From Priapulus caudatus (Eukaryota; Priapulida; Priapulimorpha; Priapulimorphida; Priapulidae), in assembly GCF_000485595.1 (NCBI RefSeq), contig NW_014577876.1:77160-118878 (forward strand): 41,719 nt of DNA, read 5' to 3'. Positions 17,231-29,200 of this stretch are shown one piece after another. Numbering within the stretch: the first letter of the stretch is position 1; each line of letters starts with the position of its first letter. Under the pieces are notes generated by a model that ran no database searches, was not told where the DNA came from, and was given only the letters and a program-made list of their open reading frames with translations. Made by a program: the position numbers and the translations under genes.

Positions 17231-20200
17231 GTATGATTCAGTGATTCAGTGTTTGAAAATACAGTAGCTAAGTGAATGTTTTAACATGTTTTATTCAGTC
17301 CTGTATATTTATTTAAAATCAGATATTGCATAATGTTTATGTAATTCTATATTCTGAAATACTAGTTGCAGTAGCTGACAGTGTCACTGTCAGTGTCAGT
17401 GACAGTGACACGAAACTTTAAAGCATAGCTGCTGTTGTTAATACTATAATAGGCCCTACAGCACAGGCACTTGGAACGTCTCAATAAAAAATATTAATGG
17501 TAAATAAACACGAAATGTACCAAAGTCTTAATGTTTCTCTACTCTATTTCGCCTATAATCGCCTGTAAATGCCGGTCAAATGCTCATCTGAAACACACAA
17601 GTACACCGCACGCCCGCCCTGTGCTGCGTGCAAAAACAACCTGAATAAGAGAGCAGGTAGGAAAGCGGGATTGAAAAATTCGTACGACGCTCGCTTCATT
17701 TCACACGATCACAGAACGAAAACAAATTCTCACACTGTAACACGAAACGCGAGAGTCGTGGCAAGTGGCAAGGTATTTAAAACAAGAGAACAAATGCCAT
17801 GTACGCCATTTGTAAATGTTTTGTTTTGTGTTATGATTGGTAGATGATTAATGATTTTGACGTGTTTTTCAAGAAAAACACATTTTATTCATTATTATAA
17901 TATATAATATCACTATAATTGTAATTCGTAGTGTAAATGTGTTATTTTCATCTTAATATTAAAGTTACGAGAGTTAGGCTCTCGTAATGTTAAGAGGATA
18001 TTTTCGAGGATTTTTCATTCTCGTAACTTTGCTATGTTTCTGTCAACGGTTTACGAGTGGAAGTTAATGTTAAGACCAATTTTGTTTCTGACAACGGGCC
18101 CCAGGGCTACTGCTGGCATTCACCACCTTCGAAAAATGTGATAAATAAATAACAGTGGAGATTTTACTACACTATAGATATTTAATAATAACAATAATAT
18201 TAATAATAATAACACTATATATTACGATATGATTGGCAATTAAATGATTAATACTTTTTTTTTTTCATGAATGTTACAGGATGCACACAACTGTATTCCA
18301 GAGTTTGATGACAAAACATCCCTATTTGCTGTTTACGATGGCCATGGAGGTAAACAAATCTAATTTGCTTGTTATCACACAGTAACTGACTTGTGCATAT
18401 ATGTACTGTGTCTCCTGCTGTGCTGAACAAATGCCAGAAACACATAATGTAAAAATGTACCTATATATAGATTTAGTTAGCGATAGCTTATGATATAATA
18501 CTAAAAATCTTAACTACTACAGTGTACTAGGTGCCACAAATACAAGTGAATCTGTTGTGTGTATTATGAAATGATGTAAATGCAATTTTGGTCTATCAAG
18601 TCTGTCATTCCAAGGCTTCCTTCTCATAACTTCATAAATAATCATTTGGTATCAGGCTGTGGGTTCACAGACTAAGATTGTTAAGACTGAGAACCATTTT
18701 CGTCCCACATTAAAAGTGGAAAATTAGTGGAGCTACCTAATGTGATATACCATCTCCTCTTATTCTAACTACCTGGCAGTGATACCTAATGTTCTAAATG
18801 ATGGCATTTCCTGTAATACTATCCAGATGAGTCTGCAATACTATACAAATATCTATTATGTATATGTAACCATAAACAGCCTTTAGCTTAAATAAAATAA
18901 AATAAAAGTTTAATTGAAATGTTAAATGTTTAAATGTTTCTGATACATTGGGACAAATTAGCATTCATTTTAACGTGTTAATTTGACGTTTTCAGGTTCC
19001 GAGGTAGCGCAGTACTGCTCCATGTATTTTCCTGACTACCTGAAGAACAATGAGGCGTACAGGAACGGCAACATGGCACAGGCGTTGGAAGATGCTTTTC
19101 TTGGATTCGATGAAACGCTGGTGAAGCCATCCGTCGTTAAGGACCTGAAGGCAATAGCTGGCGTTGATGATGACGAGGAAGAAGGTAAATCTCATGATTA
19201 ATAGAATATACGTAACAGGATGCGAAATTAACGGGAGTCTGGAGTCAAATACTCCCTGATTTACTGTCGGACTCCCTGATTTGACATGTGCAGGAGTCCG
19301 TGTGACTCCCTGAAAATTCTGCGATACTAACTAGTTCGTTCCGGAGCACGGCCTTGCGGAATTACCGTATTTTTTCAGCTAATGTCCAAAGAAAATTTGG
19401 CAGACGTGCAACTGCATGAATCTTAAAAATAAGCACATGTATGCGTTATTGTTAATATTTTTAATGTTGAACCTCAGACTGCGGACTCCCTCATTTTGCC
19501 GCGGACTCCCTCTTTTTGAGGGTAGGGAGTCCGTTGGACTCTCGTGTTCAAAAGTTAATTTCTACCCCTGAATATATACTGGTTTGTTTTAGTCTTACAG
19601 GGGTAGAAATAAGGAGAAATAAAGAGATGGTCCACAGGACCATCTAGTTTGAAATTTAGATGGTCCTCCTAAATTTTAGATGGTTCTCCTAAATTTCGAA
19701 TTGTTCTCTAAAAGTAATGCGGCCTGCAAGCGTAAGAAAGAGATTTTACATGGTGATAAAATGGTTTAATTATTCACCTACAATGAATGTATCAAACGAT
19801 ACAGTAATTGTCTGTTCAATTATTGTAAATGGGACCAAAACATTCAATGGTCTGTCGGACCATTGCCTTTGAAAATCTGATGGTCCTCCTGGTTATGTGA
19901 TGGCCCCGGACCATCGGGCCATCGCTTATTTCGACCCTTGCTCTTAGTATTTTAGTTTCGAACAGATACTAATAGTATATTCATCTGATGTTTGTATGTA
20001 CAACAAGAGGTCAAAGAGTACTAACAGAGTTCAAAATGTAATAAAACTAAATATAATTGCAAATAGATTCACACGGGCAATTTTTTAAATCAGTTAAAAT
20101 TGCTTGCTTAAATAATTCTGTAGACTTTGTACAGAAGATGGGCATTAATTAGCAGGGGAAGGGTCATTAGTGTTTTTAAAGTGATGAGCACAGCAATAGG

Positions 20201-23200
20201 CATCGCTACTGGTTTTGCAGATGACGAGGAAGACAAGGCTGCTTTGTTTGAAGAAGCCACCATGCCCCTTGAGGAACTCCTGGCTCGCTACGGGGGAAGT
20301 GCTGAGCTGCAATCAAAGAAGGTTGGTGCTTATGTACTGTTGCACAACCTTGTGTTAACTATCAGTGACAGCATTGATACTGCAGGTAGTCTACCGGTTT
20401 TCCAGCAGTCGACGGCCTGGAACCTCTTATGGTCCAGACAGTTTTACAGTCATGGAATTTCAAATTTACCTTAAAAATTTAAATTTTTAATTTGAATTTA
20501 AAAAATTTGAATTTCAAAATTACACTTCTTCGATTGCAGTCTATTTTGCCAGCTACTATGATGTGATAGTGGTAGTAGTTAGGGTTAGGGTGCTGTCATT
20601 TAATCTTGTTTATAAGTGAAAGCTGACGCGTGCTGGTACACACACATCTGGTATGCACACACATCTCTGGTTTGGAACTTAATCTGGTAAAATCTAGGGA
20701 ATGTTCTGTATCTATATTTACTACATACGTATGCAGGCAGCAATGGTGCCAGCTATTAATATCAATAAAAGCACATTAACCTTTAAGTTTTAACATAATT
20801 AATAAACTGGACTTACTGGAGATAGTGCTGAAACGACATTAGTACTCACCTTGTTCTAGTTTTGCATAAAAATCCTAATGAAACATGAAGTATGACACTG
20901 CAGTATGCTAATTATGTGCTAATTATGTGCTAATTCAACAACTGCGCATTTTGCTCCGCCGACTTCCTTAAACAGTTCGTTTTCCGCAATTAACACGACG
21001 CGCCGTTTTTCGTTCCAGATGAAAAATCTCCAGGGCCTCTCCCAGGTGAAATCACCGATGCTGCGAGGAAAGCAACCGTTTCCCGGCGACAACGACGAGG
21101 GCGAAGCCCAGCTCCACAACGGCTCTGAAGAGATGGACGGCTGCATCCGCGAGTCCAAGGGCAAGGGCAAGGGCAAGAGGTCGAAGGTCGCCGACGTGAA
21201 AGCCGCGGGAGACAGCGAGGTCGCTGAGGTTAAGGCCGAGGCGAGCGAAGAAGCAAAACCGGAGACGGACGACGGTGAATCGGAGACGAAGCTCGCAGAC
21301 TGCCCGGCCGTCGCCGGCGGCGACCAGCCTGACTCGACCAGCGCCGAGTGTGAGGCGGCGCCACCGAGCGCGGTCGCCGGAGATTCGTTGTCGAAGGAGG
21401 CCGAAAGCAACTGCGAGGACGCGGCGAAAGCCGACGAGAAAGCGGAGGAGACACCGGCGCCCTCGTCTAGCGTCGCGCAAAAGTCTGAGGCGAAAGACAG
21501 CGGCAATGAGGCGGCAAGTGCAAGCGCGGAGGCGGCGCCCTCCTGTGGTGAGCAATAGTGGTGTAACGGTTAACCGCGGTTTTTGCGCCACCATTTGGAT
21601 ATTCGAACTGTCGTTCCGTTTTCGGCTCGGTTTCGGTTCCACATTTTATATATACCCGATATATACGCTTTTGAGATACGCACACTGCGATTGGCTGATT
21701 GTAAACTCTCGGCCAATCAGCGAGCAGATAACATTGATAGACCACTTGCTACATGCCACGAGAAGGTCAACGCGTTCATTTTGTCTGCAAAAATGACAAC
21801 TTATGTTGATCCGCCGGCCTCCTACAGATCTATGGTATTTATAAACCAGTCTGATTATTAAATTTGCACTTCTGTTTGCAGTTTGGTGTTATAAGATTTG
21901 TAATTGATCGCAAATATTCGAACCGAAAATAACCGAACCGAAATGTGAAAACCGAAAACCGAACCGAACCGTGAAGTTGTGATTCGTTGCACCCCTAGTG
22001 AGCAATCACTTTAATCATTGAAATAATAATATCTTTTTTTAAATATTAATATAATTAAGTAATATTATATTTCTGTTATATTTGCAGTGTTGTTGTGTTC
22101 GGTGTGGTTCTTTTGCACGAAGAGCAGTGTAAAATTGCCCACCATTATGACATCCATGTTAGAAGGTAGTATAGCAGATTTAAATTTCACCATAGCACTA
22201 ACAACAAGTGCCGTGATTGCTTTCTTACTTCTTGTAGTGCGCCTACATTTCGACTAAACTAACCAGTGTAACCCGCCATAGGAACCTCGTCTGGTATGCC
22301 TCCTGTCTTTTTCCCATAAATCCCATGGAGTGTATGTATGTATAAGCAGACTCATAAGGTGCACATCCATTTGTCTTTTAGTTTCAGCGAGCTCGGCTGA
22401 TGCTGATGAAGGTGCTTCCAAAACAGGCCAGCGATCAGCTGCTAAGACTATCAGGGATATGATTCTTAAAGCTGTGGCTGAGGCTGGAGGTGACGACGAA
22501 GACGAAGACGAAGAATTTGTGGCGAAGGAAGGAGAGGAGGAGGATGATGAGGATGAGGATGACGATGAGGAGGCAAAAGATGAGGAGGACGAAGAGGAAG
22601 ACAGGTAAAACTGGAATGTTCTTCCACATGTTTGATTGTCTTCAAGGAATTACCGAAAACTGTGACTATACACAGTACTAGTAACTAATAAACAGCAGTT
22701 TATTAAAAATTTATGGACCTAGCCAGGGGTCGAAATTGGCGGTATCTTGATATTCGCGGGATAGTAGATTCTTGTGTTGGATACCAGATTTCAATGCTTG
22801 GTATCCCACCGGGATAGTAAAAAAAATTGTCAAAATCGGGAAAGTCGTTGTTGAGTTATCAACTTTATAGGGCAGCGCATCTGAGCGAGTGCACGTAGAG
22901 CGAGTGCGCGCTATCTGATCATAAATGTGATGTGTATACATTGTATCAAGCAAACCAGACAATGCGTCTAGACAATACGTCTGCAGTGTACTTGTCTGTG
23001 CATATCTGTGAATCTGTTTTCATGTTTTTTTATATAATAATTACATTACATATTAATAATTTTCAAATGCTATTATTGCATATTTAAAGATTTTGGATAC
23101 CAACATTGTTTAAATTACTATCCAAAAAATGGGATACCAGATCTTTGGGGGGGGGATACCAGATTTCAATACCTGGTATCCCGAATGGATGCCATAATAA

Positions 23201-26200
23201 AAATCTAATTTCGACCGCTGCTAGCTATAAAGTCAAAGCATTAAATGGGTTATGTATCTCTTTCTGTTTGGTAGTCAGCATCACAGTTTCTTATTTTCTG
23301 TGTTATAGTGACGAGGAGATGGAAGAGGAAGAGGAAGAGGAGGCAGAGGAAGAAGAAGAGGAGGATGAGGCGGGAGACGGTGAAGAAGCCGGCTTGTTCA
23401 TGCCAGACAGAGAAATGGTATATGTTTTAGCAGGTCATTTTCCATTATCTAACTGATAGGTGGTTATAGTGATGTCACGATCATTGATTATATTCGATCA
23501 TCGGTTGAACAGTGGCTCGAACCAAGCGCTTGGTTATCAAAATCCATAATCGATTTCATCAAAACAAAACAAACAAAAAACAAGAGCGAGTAATGTCCCG
23601 CAGCAGGCCCACAGCGTGCACTACTGGAATAAACTATAGTAAATACGCAGAATTTTCAGGGAGTCATACGGATTCCTGGATATGTCAAACAGGAGTCCGA
23701 CATAAATCGCGGAGTCATTGATCTCTCCCGACTCGCTTATAATTTCGGCACCTCTGTAATATGCAAGTGAGGTCGTACAAATGCCTCCCTCACACACTGT
23801 ATAAACAGTCACACCCATGCCATACTGAGACGCTAGCCCCTAAAAACCCCCCCCGTCCACCCTGGCATGCTGACCACGTGCGTGCATTACAACGAATTCC
23901 ATTCATCTCACATAAGATTGACGGTTGCTTCTGCCCTCAGATGCCGTCAGTGACGTATCCTTATGTCCCTACACGCAAATTTTTATGTCTGCTATATGTA
24001 TCGTGATCACTGATATCGAACAGGCATTACAATACATTACCCTACCAACCGGTGACAGTAGTAATTAAATTCTCATTTCATTACCGATTAAAATTTACTA
24101 TTAATGCACGTAAAACATCTACAGCTAACACTGCACCAAGTAGCCGGGGAAGAGAATAGGATGTTTGGATAAAGGGGGGCGGGGGGGGGGCTGGCATGAG
24201 GGGGGGGGGGGGAGTATTGTGGGAACGTGGTGAAGAGTGGTCATGGTGTATAGGCCTAGTAGGGGTAGGGTATGTTAAAACTGGGGGGGGGGGGGGGAGT
24301 GGGGGGGGGGGGGGGGGCGCCAGAGCCATTCAAAATTAAATCATCAAACCGAGTACGTTTTGCAGTATTAATAAGTTTATAAGCTAGCACATTTACATGA
24401 CAATCTCGCACCTACCAATGGCCCCGAGAGAAGAGGTTGAGGGCCCCGGGGGGGGGCCGTGTGCACGGGGGGTGCTAGGGCGTGTGCGTGCGCTGCAGCG
24501 GGCGTGGGGCGCGGGGACGGCCGTTCTTTATCCTTGTCTAGATATAAATATCGATATAATATTCTCATCATTTCATAAAACCTATTTAACAACGAGTTTA
24601 CACACACAGGTCAACAGTTGATCTAAGTTTCATACTTGTTTTTACTTCCTGCCGCTACTCCGGTCAATCAACGCTCATCAAACGAGTCGCATATAACCTA
24701 CTGCACACATAAACAATATATCTTATATAAGATGATCGATAATAGAGCTTTATAATTGGCAATACTGCCTTTAACCTTGGTAACTTGCAATATGTAATAC
24801 ACCCATTCGTGATACCTACTCCCAATTCGTCCTAGCGCCTACAAATCATACCCAATTCTCAATTTTCGTCTGCTACTATACCGGTTCTTGCATCTAAACT
24901 ATGACTCATAAGTTTACATAAATCGCAGAAAAAAGTGCGCTTTTGTATCACACAGATAGCAACTACAGAATGACACTACCTATAGACTCCGTATATAATG
25001 ATCTTAGACCTATAATGATCTACAGGAATCAGAAAACAAACATAGGTACAAATAGATGAGAACACAACTTGACAAACAATGGAGACCAGCAAAATTGGAA
25101 CATACAACGGAAGTAGCAATGGGAAATAGTACAATGGGAGTAGGCGAAATGGAATATGCCGATTTCTGAGAGTAATCGAAATGGGATAGGCGAATCGGGA
25201 CGTAGGCAAATGGGTGTGCGAATAGGCGTAGGACTGGATCTACCCGTAGTCGCATGCAACACATTACGCTTCTCCAGCTCATCCTCCGTTTGTGATGCGA
25301 CCGACAATGTCAATGGCCTTACCCCGGCAACACAACGCAGCGGCGCTCCGGCGTTAGCCGACGTATAGCTCGTCTCCGTGTATGAGCACACGACAGCTGT
25401 AGCAACCGCTTGTCCATTCCCGCTGAAAAACGTAATTAATGCGTTCCCGTCTCACACCTCGCTCATCCCATACATAACCTAAACCCCTTCCATAAGTAAC
25501 AAGAGATTAATGATAACGAACTATGTATATGATATATATATATATATAGTTTCAGGAAATGAAAAATCACCGTTGCCTGAGACCAGAGGTCCATCTCATG
25601 TCACGTGACATGCTCTGCACCAATTACAACGCTGTATTTATACAGCCATATAACGCATGAAATATATTTAATCAAATCTTATTGCTTCCAGATAAAGCAT
25701 TAAAACACATCACCACCACTTCCAACAGATGACCACAGAAAAGTGCTCTGTCAGACTTGACACTGAGAACATATTCTAAGTGAGTGGTATCATCTTGATA
25801 ACCACCTAGTTTGTCAATCGTGTAATTAACACTAATCGATCTCGTTGGCACCCAAGTAACGCGATGGATCGGTTACAATCGTACTCGGTTTGAATGCCTG
25901 CGGTTGCGTACGTCGTATATGCTTGTTAGGGCCCTGTTTTACTGTTTGTTTTGCAACTGTTATACTACTGTTGTATAATTACATGTATGTTAATAGATAA
26001 TAACTTATAGTAGCGATGATATCTCTGATTCTCATCACTTTTCCAAGATAATATACTTGTTCAAGGTTTTTACATATACTTTCATTTTTTAAATTTTTTT
26101 TTGNNNNNNNNNNNNNNNNNNNNNNNNNAAACAAACTTGCCTATTTTGCCTTTAACTTGTAACTTGCAAAATGTACCAGCCACGAGCGGTGACCCTGTTC

Positions 26201-29200
26201 TGAACACTAACGACGCCCGAACAAACAACGTCAGCAGTCTGTACGGGAGAATCGGAGGTAGAGATAATAGGCAGGAGGCAGTCGTAATCGCGGACGAAGT
26301 CGCGGTTTATTTCCAGTTGGCCTACTCCCATTTCACCTACCGCGATTAAATTCCCATTCACCTACAGCCAAAATTCCCAGTTGACCTACACCATTTTCGC
26401 CAACTCCCAATTCGTCCTCGTTCAAAATCACGCCATTCACATTTCGTCTACGAATCGGTTTGTTCACTAAATAATCATTATAAATAATAAAATATGGTTT
26501 TGATTGGGCATAGATAGACTACAGAAACCATAGAACATAGCGTACAAATAATGAGAAACAACTTGACAAAAATGCGAGACACAAAATTGGAACATACAAT
26601 GAGAGTACATGGGAAATAGTACAATGGGAGTAGGCGAAATGGGAATATTGCCGATTCTGAGAGTAGCATCGAAATCGGGAGGCAGGCGAAATGGGACGTA
26701 GGCAAAATGGGTGTAGCGCCGAGAATGGGAGTAGGCCAACTGGGATGCTACCGTAGTCGCATGCAACACATACCTTCTCCAGCTCATCCTCCGGGGTTTG
26801 TGATCGACCGACATGTCGATGGCCGCTTACCCGCGCGGCACACCACGCAGCGGCTGTCTCCGGCGTTAGCGACGTATAGCTGCGTCTCCGTGTATGAGGC
26901 CAACGACGGCCGGTACAACGCTGTCCATTCCCGGCTGAAAAACGTAATGCGTTCCTGTTCTCACACTCCTCAGTCCATACACCACCTAACCCTTCCAGTA
27001 TGCGTAACAAAGAGATTTAATTGATAACGATACCTATGTATATCAAGAGCTAATAATACCTAGGTGTACAACGGAAAAACGGAAAAATAGTGCTATTTCA
27101 CGACATGATTATTCTACTTTGCCTGCGAGTCTAGAATAATTTTATGGTATTGCATTAAGCAGAATTCTTTGCTCTCTAAAACAAGGACCAACCGCTTGTC
27201 AATACGATACTCCTAGGCTGCAGATATTGGCTCCTAAACCTCCCCTCCACATGCCTCACACGGCCTCGCATCCAGCTTATTCAGCAACCTAAACGCTCTA
27301 AGCATTTTGGCTATCGTTTTCCGTCGCCGCTTGGAGCGCTGATAATTGATGTCAGCATGCCCAAATTGTGGTACTGTTACTACACTATATAGTAACTGAG
27401 CTGTGTTGTAGAGCGCCTTAATTAAAAAAGCAATTGCCGCGCTCCATCATGACGGGCATTGCCGTGCTAGGAAAAGATAATGGGAGATAAGCGGCCATAG
27501 GCGAATGCCCTTGAAAGTCACCTCCACCCTGCACCTGCACCGAAAGTCACCTGCCACCCGAAAATCATTCCTAAAATGTATGCGGCGGAAAAAATACCGA
27601 ACTCTCACGAAGCAACCTTAGAGGCGTTTAGCGTTGCTGAATAAGCTGGATGCGAGGCCGTTGTGAGGCATGTGGGAGGGGAGGCTTAGGAGCCAATATC
27701 TAAGCCCCCTAGGAGTATCGTATTGACAAGCGGTTGGTCTTGTTTTAGAGAGCAAAGAATTCTGCTTATGCAATACCATAAAATTATTCTAGACTCGCAG
27801 GCAAAGTTAGATATGTGTCGCTTAAATAGCACTATTTTCCCGTTTTTCCGTTGTACACTGCTAGCGTTTATTAGCTCTTGATGTATATGTATATATATAT
27901 ATATATATATGTTTTTGTGAATGAAAAATGCACCGTTGCCTGAGACCAGAGGTCCATCTCATGTCACGTGACATGTCGTGCACCAATTACAACGCTTGTA
28001 TTTTATACAGCCCATATAACGCCATGAAATTATTTAATCATAATCTTTTATTGCTTCCAGATAAAGCATTAAAACACATCACCACCACTTCCAACAGATG
28101 ACCACAGAAAATGGTCTGTCAGACTTTCGACATCTTGAGAACCAATAATTCTAAGTGAGTGGTATCATCTTGATAACACCTATCTGTTAGATAATGGAAA
28201 AATGACCTGCTAAAACATATATACCATTGTTCTCTGTCTGGCATGAACAAGCCGGCTTCTTCACCGTCTCCGTCTCATCCTCCTCTTCTTCTTCCTCTGC
28301 CTCCTCTTCCTCTTCTTCTTCCATCTCCTCATCACTATGAGAAACCACAGAAAATAAACCACAGAAATAAACCACAGCGAAATAACCACAGAAATAAACC
28401 ACAGAAATATACCACAGAAAATAAGGAACTGTGATGCTGACTACCAAACAGAAAGAGATACATAACCCATTTAATGCTTTTGACTTATAGCTAGAGTCCA
28501 TAAATTTTTAATAAACTGCTGTTTCCTATTACGGTTATAGCACTGTGTATTACGTCACAGTTTCATGTAATTCTTGAAGAAATCGAAACATGCTAGGAAG
28601 AACATTCCAGTTTTACCCTAATCTTTCCTCTTCTGTCCTCCATCGTCTTTTGCCTCCTAATCGTCATCCTCATCCTCACTCATCCTTCTCCTCTCCTTCC
28701 CTTAGCCACAAATTCTTTCGTCTTCGTCTTCGTCGTCACTCCAGCCTCAGCCACAGCTTTTAAGAATCATATCCCTGATAGGTCTTAGCCCCAGCTGATC
28801 GCTGGTGTTTTGAAGCCACCTTTCGGCATCAGCCCAGAGCTCTGCTTGAAACTAAAAGACAAGTGAATGTGCAAGCTTAATGAGTTCTCCTTATACATAC
28901 AGCTCCCATGCGATTTATGGGAAAAAGACAGGAGGCCAACCAGACACAGGTTGGCTATGGCGGCGCACACTGGTGAATTATAGTCGAATGTAGGCCGCAC
29001 TACAAGAAGTAAGACAGCAACCACGGGCCTCAGTTGTTGTCAGTGCTATGCTGAAATTTTAAATTGCTTTATTACCTTCTAACATGGATTGTCTAATGGT
29101 GGCCCAATTTTACACATGCCTCTCCGCTGCCAAAAGAACCACACGATCACAACGAACACATGCCAATATAACAAAAATATAATATTACTTAATTACATTA

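Noticed and set aside
17569-17847. 92-codon ORF in PPM1G intron 1 with CAACKNN and several Cys
   Set aside because: The Cys pattern does not match a zinc finger I know, and there is no supporting splice context.
20919-21642. Long minus-strand ORFs opposite PPM1G exon 5 (and the same at 31488-32124)
   Set aside because: They are antisense shadows of a GC-rich low-complexity exon; the plus strand has the splice sites and the consistent phase.
24170-24318. G-quadruplex regulatory element
   Set aside because: The mirror sequence lacks the G runs, which makes an artefact more likely.
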